DNA of 64,000 nucleotides. It comes from Klebsiella pneumoniae (GTDB taxonomy: Bacteria; Desulfobacterota; Binatia; UBA12015). The notes below the pieces were generated by a model. The model worked only from the letters and a program-made list of their open reading frames with translations. It searched no databases and was not told the DNA's origin. Positions 17,443-25,608 of the stretch are shown here, one piece after another. The DNA lies in NCBI GenBank assembly GCA_945872365.1, contig CAMBZJ010000003.1:71301-135300 (forward strand), given 5' to 3'. The position numbers were made by a program, and so were the translations under genes. Numbering within the stretch: position 1 is the first letter of the stretch; every line of letters starts with the position of its first letter.

Positions 17443-18570
17443 ATGGCAGCGGAACGTTCGAAGGCCCCCTGGGCGAGGCTCCGGTTGCGCGTGCCGGAGG
17501 ACGCGGCCGAGTCGCTCGGCGTGGCGTGCATCGAGCGCGGCGCGACCGGAACGATCACCGGCCAGCGCGACCTGCGCCGTGAACCGAGAGGCCGGCCGCG
17601 GAGTTCGACCACCCGCTTCGAGGCCTATTTCCCGCCGCGCAAGGCTCGCGCCGGCCTCGAAGCCGCCCTGCGCGCCGACGTGACCCGGCTTCGCGCGCAG
17701 CATCCGCGACTCGATCCCGCAGCCGTGCGCCTCGAGCCGTTCCCGCTGCCCGATTACCGACCGGTGCTGCGCGGGCACTTCCCCCCGGTCACCGTGGGCA
17801 AGCGCCTGCTCGTGTGTGCGCCGTGGGCAAGCCGCAGCGCCATCGAGGCGGCCGGCGGCCACGACCGGATCGTGCTGCGCGTCGAGCCCGGGCAAGCCTT
17901 CGGAACCGGGCACCATGCGACCACGCGGGGTTGCCTGGTCGCGATCGAACGGGCCCCGGCAACGTCGGCGTCTCGGGCCGGGGGGAGCATCCGCCGCACG
18001 CGCGGACTCGACCTCGGCTCAGGCTCCGGCGTCCTCGCGCTCGCCATGCGCGTCCTCGGAGTGCACGAGGTCGTCGCGGTCGACAACGATCCCCTCGCGC
18101 GCGACGCGACGCGCAAGACCGTGGCCGACGGCGGCGGCGGCATGATCCGCGTCGCGCGGGATCTCGCCGCCGTGCGCGGACGCTACGACCTCGTGGTCGC
18201 GAATCTCTTCGCCGACCTTCTCATCGAACTCGCGCCGCGGTTGGCCGCCTGCCTGGCGCCGCGGGGCAGGCTCATCGTCTCCGGCCTGCTCGCACGCCAG
18301 GAGGGCGCCGTGACGCGGGCTCTCGAGGTGCAGGGCCTGGTCGTCGCGCGCCGCACCAGTCGGGCCACCTGGGTGACGCTCGAACTCGACGCTGCGGCCG
18401 ACGCACCGGCCCGATCGTCGCGGCCCGGGCGCGCGGAGCCTGCCCGGCCCGTAAAGGCCCCGACCGCCACGCGCGGGAGCGCGCGCACGGCGATCGCGCC
18501 AACCACGGCCGGAGCGTCTCGGCCGAAACGCTTGGCGGAGCCGCCCCGACGGCGCGGGGCGAATCGCTGA
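17443..18570 (+). CDS. prmA: Ribosomal protein L11 methyltransferase
   Basis: A SAM-dependent methyltransferase that trimethylates ribosomal protein L11. The recognisable parts are the substrate loop G-Q-A-F-G-T-G-H-H-A-T-T-R, the SAM motif L-D-L-G-S-G-S-G-V-L-A, the acidic V-A-V-D-N-D and the V-A-N-L-F-A-D-L-L motif. At 375 residues it is longer than the usual 290, because about 55 residues at the C-terminus are alanine/arginine/proline-rich and probably disordered. I prefer ATG at 17443 to the earlier ATG 16 codons upstream, but neither has a strong ribosome-binding site. Its stop overlaps the rsmE start as TGATG. Confidence 0.88.
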   Translation: MAAERSKAPWARLRLRVPEDAAESLGVACIERGATGTITGQRDLRREPRGRPRSSTTRFEAYFPPRKARAGLEAALRADVTRLRAQHPRLDPAAVRLEPFPLPDYRPVLRGHFPPVTVGKRLLVCAPWASRSAIEAAGGHDRIVLRVEPGQAFGTGHHATTRGCLVAIERAPATSASRAGGSIRRTRGLDLGSGSGVLALAMRVLGVHEVVAVDNDPLARDATRKTVADGGGGMIRVARDLAAVRGRYDLVVANLFADLLIELAPRLAACLAPRGRLIVSGLLARQEGAVTRALEVQGLVVARRTSRATWVTLELDAAADAPARSSRPGRAEPARPVKAPTATRGSARTAIAPTTAGASRPKRLAEPPRRRGANR

Positions 18571-19400
18571 TGCTGCGACTCTTCGGCGTGCGCGACGCCG
18601 CGGACCCCGGACTCGGGCGGCTCGATGCCGCCGGCGCGCGCCACCTGCGGGCGCGCCGCGTCGCGCCGGGCGAGCCCATCGTCCTGGTCCTCGGTCCCGC
18701 GACCGAGTACGAAGCGGTCGTCGAGCGGATCGCTCCGGGAGATGCGACCTGCCGCATCGGCGCCGCACGCCCCGCAAGCGCGGCCGACCCGGACGCTCCG
18801 GTCGTCCTGTGCGTCGGCCTCGGCGAGCCGACCCGTCTCGATCTCGTCGTCGAGAAGGCGACGGAACTCGGCGCGACGGCGATCGCCCCGTTCCGCGCGC
18901 GGCGCAGCCAGCGCGCCGCCGTCCCCGAATCCCGCGTCGAGCGCTGGCGCCGGATCGCGCTCGCCGCCTGCGAACAGTGCGGCCGCACCACGCCGCCGAC
19001 GCTGGAGGTCGGCTGGGGTTTCGAGGACGTGCTGGCCTGCGTCGCGGAGTCGGCGCGCGCGCTCGTCTTCGTCGCACCGAGCGGCGATGTCGACGGGCGA
19101 GGAAGCGACGAGCCGCCTGCCGACCTGGCGTCCGCCACCGCGACTTCTCCCGAGCGGGTGCCCCGAGAGGCGACCGTCGCGCTGGCGAGCACACCCGCCC
19201 GCGGCACGGTCCTCGTGATCGGCCCCGAAGGCGGGCTCGACGAACAGGAAGTCGCGGCACTCCTTGCCGCGGGGGCGCGCCCCGCCGATCTCGGCCCGCG
19301 TACGCTGCGTTTCGAGACGGCTGCGATCGCCGCACTCGCCCGCTTCGCCGCGCCGGGCCGACCGGCGACGATTGGCGTTCCCGGCGGCCCTCTGGAATAG
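18570..19400 (+). CDS. rsmE: 16S rRNA (uracil-1498-N3)-methyltransferase
   Basis: A SPOUT-fold enzyme of 276 residues that methylates U1498 of 16S rRNA. It begins with a PUA-like domain (L-R-L-F-G-V; H-L-R-A-R-R-V). The knot region then has K-A-T-E-L-G-A-T, the S-Q-R segment, W-R-R-I-A-L-A-A-C-E-Q-C-G-R, and finally I-G-P-E-G-G-L-D-E-Q-E and L-G-P-R-T-L-R-F-E-T-A, both diagnostic. A glycine/serine-rich loop of about 30 residues before I-G-P-E-G-G is longer than usual. It is coupled to prmA by an overlapping TGATG and followed two bases later by the RDD gene. Confidence 0.95.
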   Translation: MLRLFGVRDAADPGLGRLDAAGARHLRARRVAPGEPIVLVLGPATEYEAVVERIAPGDATCRIGAARPASAADPDAPVVLCVGLGEPTRLDLVVEKATELGATAIAPFRARRSQRAAVPESRVERWRRIALAACEQCGRTTPPTLEVGWGFEDVLACVAESARALVFVAPSGDVDGRGSDEPPADLASATATSPERVPREATVALASTPARGTVLVIGPEGGLDEQEVAALLAAGARPADLGPRTLRFETAAIAALARFAAPGRPATIGVPGGPLE

Positions 19401-19402
19401 CC

Positions 19403-19987
19403 ATGGCGATGCTGATCGAGGAAACCGAGCGCGATCCGGCAGGACTGCCCGTGCCAGCCCTCGCGTCCGCCGGCCCCGGCTCGATCGGGCCGGAGGATGC
19501 CCGGGCCTTCGGCGAGCCGGGCGCACCGCGCCGCGCGTCGTTCGCCGCACGTTGCGTCGCGATGGTTCTCGACCTGCTCGTCCTCGGACTCGTGCAGGCC
19601 CCGCTCGCGCGACTCGCGAACGCCGCTGTCACCGCGGCCGGCGCGATGCTTGGACGCCCCCTTCCCGACGCGGCGGACCTCTCATCGATTCTCGCCGGCG
19701 TGGGCGGCTTCGTGCTCCCTGCCGTCTACTTCGTCGGACTCCAGGCCGGGGAAGGCAGGACCATCGGCAAGGAGGCGATGCACCTGCGTGTCGCACGCCC
19801 CGACGGCCGTCCGATCGGGCTCGCGCGCGCCGCCATGCGCTGCGCCGGCTACTTCGCCTCCGCCATTCCGATGGGTCTCGGGTTCGCCGCCGCCATGGGC
19901 CCGCGGCGCCGTGCCCTGCACGACCTGCTCGCCGACACCGTCGTGCTGCAAGACAGCACGACCGAAACCGCGGGAGTACGCGCATGA
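19403..19987 (+). CDS. RDD family membrane protein
   Basis: A 194-residue integral membrane protein. After a soluble 45-residue start come A-A-R-C-V-A-M-V-L-D, the arginine/aspartate signature that names the family, and three hydrophobic helices. The conserved T-I-G-K-x-A-M-x-L-R-V-A-R-P-D-G segment and the closing R-R-A-L-H-D-L-L-A-D-T-V-V are also present. The function is not known; RDD proteins occur beside many transport and maturation genes. Its stop overlaps the gshB start as ATGA. An alternative start six bases downstream is possible. Confidence 0.85.
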   Translation: MAMLIEETERDPAGLPVPALASAGPGSIGPEDARAFGEPGAPRRASFAARCVAMVLDLLVLGLVQAPLARLANAAVTAAGAMLGRPLPDAADLSSILAGVGGFVLPAVYFVGLQAGEGRTIGKEAMHLRVARPDGRPIGLARAAMRCAGYFASAIPMGLGFAAAMGPRRRALHDLLADTVVLQDSTTETAGVRA

Positions 19988-20952
19988 GCGGACGAAGGCT
20001 GCGCATCGGCTTCGTGATGGATCCGCTGCCGCGGATCGCGATCGACAAGGACACGACCTTCGTCTTCATGCTCGAGGCGCAGGCCCGCGGGCACGAGATC
20101 CACTACCTCGACCCGCGCCAGCTCGCGATCCTGCGCGGCACGCCCGAGGCCCTGCTGCAGCCTGTCGAGGTGCGTCGCAAGGAGGGCGACCACTTCTCGC
20201 TCGGCGAGGCCCGCCGGGCCCGGATCGACGAACTCGACGTGGTCTTCCTGCGCAAGGACCCACCCTTCGACATGGCCTTCTTCTTCGACACCCATGTCGC
20301 CTCGCTGATCGACCGGCGGCGCACGCTCGTGATCAACGACCCGCGCGGGCTGCGCGAGGCCAACGAGAAGCTCTACGCACTCCACTTCCAGGACTTCATC
20401 CCGGAGAGCCTGGTCGCGAGCGACCCGCGGCGACTGAAGGACTTCCTCGCCGAGATGGGCGGGGAGATGATCGTCAAGCCGCTCGATGGATGCGGTGGAG
20501 CCGGGATCTTCCACGTGCACCAGCGCGACCGGAACCTGAACTCGATCCTGGAGTTCGCGACCGCCGAGGGCACGCGCCGCATCATGGCGCAACGCTATCT
20601 TCCCGAGGTGCGCGGCGGCGACAAGCGGATCGTGCTGATCGACGGCGAGCCGCAGGGAGCCGTCCTGCGCGTGCCCAACGACGAGGAGCACCGCTCGAAC
20701 CTCCACGTCGGCGGAACGGCCAGGCGTGCCGAACTGACCCCGCGCGACCTGGAGATCTGCCGCGCGGTCGCACCCCGGCTGCGTGCCGACGGGCTCGTGT
20801 TCGTCGGACTCGACGTGATCGGCGACTGGCTGACGGAAATCAACGTGACGAGCCCGACGGGGGTTCAGGAAATCAACTTGCTCTCCGGCACGAAGATCGA
20901 GAGCCGCATGATCGACTGGGTCGAGCAGCGAGCCTCCGGCCTCGACCGCTGA
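19984..20952 (+). CDS. gshB: Glutathione synthetase
   Basis: ATP-grasp ligase joining gamma-glutamylcysteine and glycine. The 322 residues start directly with the family pattern I-G-F-V-M-D-P and hold R-K-D-P-P-F-D, N-D-P-R-G-L-R-E-A-N-E-K and the ATP-grasp loop V-K-P-L-D-G-C-G-G-A-G-I. The metal ligands are in G-L-D-V-I-G-D-W-L-T-E-I-N-V-T-S-P-T-G. The length is usual. gshA is not in the window. It is the last gene of a coupled set, with a candidate terminator 33 bases downstream. Confidence 0.96.
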   Translation: MSGRRLRIGFVMDPLPRIAIDKDTTFVFMLEAQARGHEIHYLDPRQLAILRGTPEALLQPVEVRRKEGDHFSLGEARRARIDELDVVFLRKDPPFDMAFFFDTHVASLIDRRRTLVINDPRGLREANEKLYALHFQDFIPESLVASDPRRLKDFLAEMGGEMIVKPLDGCGGAGIFHVHQRDRNLNSILEFATAEGTRRIMAQRYLPEVRGGDKRIVLIDGEPQGAVLRVPNDEEHRSNLHVGGTARRAELTPRDLEICRAVAPRLRADGLVFVGLDVIGDWLTEINVTSPTGVQEINLLSGTKIESRMIDWVEQRASGLDR

Positions 20953-20984
20953 CCCCGAAGCCGAACCAGCGCCCGGTGCATCGC

Positions 20985-21012
20985 GCGCCTTCGGCCCGGC
21001 CGCGGCGCTTTT
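20985..21012 (+). terminator. Candidate terminator after gshB
   Basis: GCGCC (20985-20989) pairs with GGCGC (21004-21008) and is followed immediately by TTTT. The stem is only five clean pairs, with a GC-rich interior that can extend it. The T run and the position 33 bases after the gshB stop support the call. Confidence 0.5.
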
Positions 21013-21062
21013 GACTCCCCCCGGGCGGTCCGTTATCGCTGCCCACGCGATACCGACGGTCT

Positions 21063-21135
21063 GGCCAGGTAGCTCAGTTGGTAGAGCAGCAGACTGAAAA
21101 TTTGCGTGTCGGGTGTTCGATTCACCCCCTGGCCA
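21063..21135 (+). tRNA. tRNA-Phe (GAA anticodon)
   Basis: A 73-nt cloverleaf with acceptor stem GGCCAGG/CCTGGCC, D arm GCTCAGTTGGTAGAGC, anticodon loop CTGAAAA giving anticodon GAA, T arm GGGTG-TTCGATT-CACCC and discriminator A. No CCA is encoded. The anticodon stem has one G-U pair. It is a free-standing single gene between gshB and the small lipoprotein. Confidence 0.96.
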
Positions 21136-21161
21136 CTCACCCCCGCCCCCGAGGAGGGTTC

Positions 21162-21551
21162 ATGAAGAGACGGACGACGACACTGCTGCTTCTCGCTCTT
21201 TCGGTCCTCGCCGCCGGCTGCGCGGCGATGCGTCAGGAAGAGATCCACCAGAAGGAAAACCTGCTGACCGCAGCCGGCTTCAAGATGAAGCTCGCCGACA
21301 ACCCGCAGGCCCTGGCCCAGCTCCAGACGATGCCCCAGAACCGGATGATCGCCCGGACCGCGCCCGACGGCTCGCTCGTCTACACGTATGCGGACCTCAA
21401 GGGTTGCAACTGCATGTACAAGGGCCATGCGCCCGAGTACGAGCAGTACAAGCAGCTCGCGCTCGCCAAGCAGCTCTCCCAGGCCCAGGTCGAGGCGGCC
21501 GAGGCGAACGAAGCGGCTTCGATGGACTGGGGCTGGTGGGGCCCCTGGTGA
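21162..21551 (+). CDS. Small predicted lipoprotein
   Basis: A protein of 129 residues that I do not recognise. The N-terminus is a classical lipoprotein signal: basic M-K-R-R, a hydrophobic stretch and the lipobox L-A-A-G-C, with Cys20 lipidated. The mature part is helical and glutamine-rich (Q-E-E-I-H-Q-K-E and Q-A-L-A-Q-L-Q). It contains a C-N-C-M-Y-K-G segment and ends in a tryptophan-rich W-G-W-W-G-P-W tail. The start at 21162 has GAGGAGGG just upstream. It is predicted to be anchored in a cell-envelope membrane. Confidence 0.75.
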   Translation: MKRRTTTLLLLALSVLAAGCAAMRQEEIHQKENLLTAAGFKMKLADNPQALAQLQTMPQNRMIARTAPDGSLVYTYADLKGCNCMYKGHAPEYEQYKQLALAKQLSQAQVEAAEANEAASMDWGWWGPW

Positions 21552-21562
21552 TCGGCGCGTGA

Positions 21563-21590
21563 ACCGGGGCCGCCCCTAGCGGCCCCCGGT
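21563..21590. terminator. Hairpin between convergent genes
   Basis: ACCGGGGCCGC and GCGGCCCCCGGT pair apart from one extra C, forming an 11-pair stem around a short loop. It lies between the lipoprotein stop (21551) and the convergent TetR-fusion stop, whose TAG (21576-21578) falls in the loop. It could end transcription from either side. There is no T run. Confidence 0.5.
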
Positions 21591-23051
21591 CGAGGGGCTG
21601 GAGGGCGCCGACGTGCGACCCACCATGGCGAGCGTGCCGTCAGCCTTCTCGCAGCGCACGATCCATTCGCGCCGATTCGATTCCTCGCCGGGCACAGCGG
21701 CGAATACCCGTGCGGTGACGGTATCGTCGACCCAGAGCGGGTTCACCATGTGGACATCGAGGCGGCCGCCCTCCTGCCAGGCTGAGCCGGCGACCTCGGT
21801 CATCAGTTCCGAGACGAAGCAGACCGGCATCATCCCGGAGACGACGACGTCGGGAAAGCCGCGGGCACGCGCGATCGCCCGGTCGTTGTTCATGTTGCGC
21901 GTCGGCCCCGAGAAGACGTCGCACATCTCCCGCGTGACCCGGCGCGACAAGGACGCGACCGGAGGATCCGCGGGACCGTCGGGGCGCTGGCCGCGCCGGA
22001 GGTCGACGATCGGCGGACGCTGGCCGTCGTCCATGAGGAAGGCCTGGTGCGTCCGCCCGCGCTGCAAGAGGTGTCCCTCGAGGTCGGTGACGACGATCTC
22101 GTTCACCACGTGGTCCCGATTGCGCTTCTGGTAGCGCTCCACGACGTTCGCGTGCGTGCAGACGCGTTCCCCGACCCGCAGCGGGCGCAGGTACTCCCAC
22201 TCCTGGCGGGTCGTGACGCTGCCGACCAGGTTGGGCAGGAACCAGCCGGTTTCGAGGAACGCCTCCGAGTGGAGCAGGGCCGCCGGGGCGATCGCGCCCT
22301 CGGCCGGCGGGGCCGCGCCGGTCCACCCGATGCGATCGCCGCAGCCCTCCGCGTGCAGGCGCAGGGCCGCGACGGTGACCGGCAGCATGCGCGGGCCGCG
22401 TTCCCGGCCGACGAAGCCACCGCGGGCCGGGAGTGGAACGAGTTGCAGCGCGAGCAGGAACACCAGCTGCTCGAACCAGGCGAAGCTGCGTTCGAGTTCG
22501 GCGGAGTCCTGCCGGATGCGGTGCGCCATGAGGAGCCCGTCGAAGGTCGAAAGGACGAGCGCCGCGACCTCCTCGATGCCGTTGGGGCGCCGGCCCAGCG
22601 CGCGCGCCATCCCATCGGCGAGGGCGCTGCGCGCGCGATCCTGCACCCGCACCATCACGGCGCGGGTCGATTTGCTCAGGCGCGCGCGATCGAGAGCGAG
22701 CCCGTGGAGAACGCCGAGGAAGTCGGGGTGTTCGACGATCACCTCGCGCATGCCCGCGATCGTCCGGCGGAGTTGCTCGCGCGCATCGTCGGACTCGGCG
22801 ACGCTCGCGACGATCCGGCCGATCCACTCCCCGGACACCTCGTCGAGGACCGCGCCGAGGAGCCCCTCCTTGCTCTCGAAGTGCCAGTAGACGGCGCTCT
22901 TGACGACCTTGGCCTCGCGACAGACCTCGTCCACGCTCGCGCCGGCGTAGCCGCGTTCCGCGAACAGCCTGGCCGCGGCACGCAGCAACTTCGCGCGGCT
23001 GCGCTCGCCCTGGGCGAGGCGCTTGTTCTGGGTCCGAGGGGCCTTCGTCAT
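21576..23051 (-). CDS. TetR-type regulator fused to a double hot-dog (MaoC-like) domain
   Basis: A 491-residue fusion in one continuous frame. Residues 15-70 are a TetR helix-turn-helix (R-x-K-L-L-R-A-A-A-R-L-F, then S-V-D-E-V and S-A-V-Y-W-H-F-E-S-K-E). A TetR-like helical domain follows to about 220. The last 270 residues are two hot-dog folds of the MaoC/FAS1-dehydratase type. In the second, the hydratase signature S-G-D-x-N-P-x-H reads S-G-P-T-R-N-M-N, replacing the catalytic Asp and His by Pro and Asn. I infer an acyl-CoA-sensing repressor. ATG at 23051 removes 14 unlikely residues. Confidence 0.8.
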   Translation of the reverse strand: MTKAPRTQNKRLAQGERSRAKLLRAAARLFAERGYAGASVDEVCREAKVVKSAVYWHFESKEGLLGAVLDEVSGEWIGRIVASVAESDDAREQLRRTIAGMREVIVEHPDFLGVLHGLALDRARLSKSTRAVMVRVQDRARSALADGMARALGRRPNGIEEVAALVLSTFDGLLMAHRIRQDSAELERSFAWFEQLVFLLALQLVPLPARGGFVGRERGPRMLPVTVAALRLHAEGCGDRIGWTGAAPPAEGAIAPAALLHSEAFLETGWFLPNLVGSVTTRQEWEYLRPLRVGERVCTHANVVERYQKRNRDHVVNEIVVTDLEGHLLQRGRTHQAFLMDDGQRPPIVDLRRGQRPDGPADPPVASLSRRVTREMCDVFSGPTRNMNNDRAIARARGFPDVVVSGMMPVCFVSELMTEVAGSAWQEGGRLDVHMVNPLWVDDTVTARVFAAVPGEESNRREWIVRCEKADGTLAMVGRTSAPSSPSTGGR

Positions 23052-23183
23052 CCTGCGCTCCGGGCCGCGCGAACGTAGGTGGGCCGCCGGCACGGGTCAA
23101 GGAGAACCGCCGATGGACGAGTCGCGGCCTGGTCTTCACGACGTGCCTTGCGCGACCGACTGGATGCGGCCGCCCGAACGGCC

Positions 23184-25454
23184 CTACGATGCTCGGGGCC
23201 GCGCCTCGGCGCGTGCGGCCGGCGGGCGACAACTCGCGCGAGGAGCCGTGCCGGAGACGAAGACGAGCGTCGCGCGGGCCGCGCAGCCCGGCGCAAAACG
23301 CAGCCCGGTCGCTTCGTCCACCTCCGCCGTCTCCACCCCGTCGGGCGCAACGACCGCTTCGCCCGGCAGACCGGCGCGCGCGCCGTTCGCGATCGCAAAG
23401 CCGAGCGGCGCCGCGACCGCGGTTGCGGCATCGGGCATGGGCCGATCGTCGTCGAAGCCCACCCAGACGCCGAGGACGAGCGATGGCGTCCAGCCGACCC
23501 ACCATGCGTCGCGCCCCCCCTCGCTCGCACCTCGCCACGAGGCAAGGTGGGCCGCGGACGTGGACCGCGAGGCGGCGACGTCCGCGAGCAAGGCGTGCGC
23601 GACATAGGCCGGGGCAGGATTCGCGATCCGAGCGGCGGCGCGGCCCGGACGCAGCAGGTCGCTCCCGCCCGGCGTCTTCACTGCCTCCACCCAGTGTGGC
23701 TGGGGCACCCGTCCGAGCGAGGGGAACACCGCGAACGAGGCGACGGCATCGAGCAGGGAAGCCTCGAAGGAACCGACGGCGGCAGCGACCCCCTCGGGCA
23801 GCGGTTCGCGGCCGAGGGGCAGCGAGCCGCCGAACTCCGCCAGGCGGCGTGCCCCGAGCGAGCGCGCCACCCGGACCTGCGGGGCGACGAGCGAGCCGGC
23901 CAGCGCCTCGCGTAGGCCCACCTCCCCCGTCGCGACCCGACCGGCATCCTCGATCCGCCACTCGCGGCCGCCATCGTCGAGAACCAGCGGCGCATCGGAG
24001 ATGCGAGATGCGGGTGTGATGCCGGTCGATGGGTCGGCCAGGGCCGCTAGGTAGACGAACGGCTGGAAGAGCGTGCCCAGCGGGCGCCGGGTCTGCACGA
24101 CGTGGTCGAGTTGGCTCAGGCGGTAGTCGCGGCCGCCGACGAGCGCTCGCACGGCTCCGTCGCGGGGGTCGATGCCGACGACGGCGACCTGCACGCCTCT
24201 GGCCCCGCGCGACCCGGCCTCGAGCCGACGCAGCATCGAGCCGACCTCGGCCTCGGCGGCGCGCTGCAGGCGCAAGTCGAGGGTCGTGAAGACCGCGCTG
24301 CCGCTCGCGAGTGACTCGGGGACGATCCGATCTGCGGCAAGGTCGCGGCGCATCTGCTGTACGAAGAACGCATCGTGCGGCGGCGGCTGCGGGGGCGGCT
24401 TGGCGAGCGGCTCCGCTCGCGCCGCCGCGGCCTGCGCCGCGTTGATCCAACCGTTGTCGAGCATCTGCCCGATCACCTGGTCGCGGCGCGCTGCGGCGCG
24501 CTGCGGATGGCGCAACGGCGAGAGCGTGTTCGGCGAGCGGATCATGCCGGCGAGCGTCGCCGACTCGCCCACGCTGAGTTGGGCCACCGGCTTCCCGAAA
24601 TAGACCCGGGACGCCTCGGCGAGACCGTGGACGCCGACCACGCCGTCGTGTCCGAGGTAGACCGTCGCCAGGTAGCACTCGAGGATCTCGCGCTTCCCGA
24701 AGCGCCATTCCAGTGCGAGCGTCATGGGGATCTCGCGCAGTTTGCGCAGGAACGTCCGCTCCTGGCTGAGGAAGTGGTTCTTCACCACCTGCTGCGTGAT
24801 CGTGCTGCCGCCCTGGCGCACGCCGCCCGCGGCCCAGTTCACGCGCAACGCCCGCAGAAGCGAGCCGATGTCGATGCCGGGATGGGCGAGGAAGCGTGCG
24901 TCCTCGGCCGCCAGCACCGCATCGACCGCATGGGTCGGTGCGTCGCGGATCCTGAACGGCTCGCGGGGACTCCAGTACTCGTCGAGGACGCCGTCGAGCG
25001 GGCGCGGATCGAACTCGACGGCGTCCGCCGCTCCCCCGTCGTCGCGGTCGATCGAAGCGACCCGCGTTCCGTGGAGGCGAAGCGAGACCCGGGCGGCCGG
25101 CCGACCGGCCCACACTCCGGGGCGCGGGGCGGCCCGGAGGAAGACGTCGATCCTTCGGGTGTCGCGCGCCCAGGTACCCGGGATCGACGGGGGGTCTTCG
25201 ACCCGACGGTAGCCGAGTGCGGCCAGCTCCGCCTCGATCCCGAAGGCATCGACATCGGTCCCGACGGGCACCCGCAGCGGCGCCGCGTAGACGCGCACGC
25301 GATCGCGACAGCGGCCCGAGCCGAAGCCCTCGACAACCAGGCGATCGAGCTGGAAGGCGGCGACCCCGAGCCCCAACAGGACGAGGAGCCAGAGTCCGCG
25401 ACCACGCCGACGACGCGGCGCCGGGAAGTCGTCGGACTCATCGCGCACGCGCAT
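23184..25454 (-). CDS. Class A penicillin-binding protein with degenerate transpeptidase domain
   Basis: A 756-residue inner-membrane protein with a cytoplasmic basic head, one membrane helix (about 21-40) and a periplasmic body. The GT51 glycosyltransferase is intact: A-A-E-D-A-R-F and H-P-G-I-D near 183-193, G-G-S-T-I-T-Q-Q at 215-222 and R-K-x-x-E-I-type helices, so it can polymerise lipid II. The transpeptidase signature G-S-x-x-K-P reads G-T-L-F-Q-P at 460-465. The S-x-N motif reads S-L-V, and the K-T-G box is W-R-G. Crosslinking activity is therefore unlikely. A start at 25493 is possible. Confidence 0.85.
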   Translation of the reverse strand: MRVRDESDDFPAPRRRRGRGLWLLVLLGLGVAAFQLDRLVVEGFGSGRCRDRVRVYAAPLRVPVGTDVDAFGIEAELAALGYRRVEDPPSIPGTWARDTRRIDVFLRAAPRPGVWAGRPAARVSLRLHGTRVASIDRDDGGAADAVEFDPRPLDGVLDEYWSPREPFRIRDAPTHAVDAVLAAEDARFLAHPGIDIGSLLRALRVNWAAGGVRQGGSTITQQVVKNHFLSQERTFLRKLREIPMTLALEWRFGKREILECYLATVYLGHDGVVGVHGLAEASRVYFGKPVAQLSVGESATLAGMIRSPNTLSPLRHPQRAAARRDQVIGQMLDNGWINAAQAAAARAEPLAKPPPQPPPHDAFFVQQMRRDLAADRIVPESLASGSAVFTTLDLRLQRAAEAEVGSMLRRLEAGSRGARGVQVAVVGIDPRDGAVRALVGGRDYRLSQLDHVVQTRRPLGTLFQPFVYLAALADPSTGITPASRISDAPLVLDDGGREWRIEDAGRVATGEVGLREALAGSLVAPQVRVARSLGARRLAEFGGSLPLGREPLPEGVAAAVGSFEASLLDAVASFAVFPSLGRVPQPHWVEAVKTPGGSDLLRPGRAAARIANPAPAYVAHALLADVAASRSTSAAHLASWRGASEGGRDAWWVGWTPSLVLGVWVGFDDDRPMPDAATAVAAPLGFAIANGARAGLPGEAVVAPDGVETAEVDEATGLRFAPGCAARATLVFVSGTAPRASCRPPAARAEARPRAS

Positions 25455-25608
25455 CAATCTAGCGGCGTCCGGCGGGCACCGCCAAACCCGCACCCGCCCC
25501 GCCGAACCGGCGCTCTCGGGAGAGCGCCCGGCGCTCGAAATGCACCCGGTGGCGGCGCCGGGGGCGGTGGCGTTCGGCGCACCGCCACGCGCCCCCCGGA
25601 TCCCGTGC

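Noticed and set aside
21640-25113. A 1157-codon minus-strand open frame
   Set aside because: It is the shifted frame of two real genes (the TetR-fusion and PBP), with arginine/alanine/glycine/proline composition typical of high-GC shadows and no family motif.
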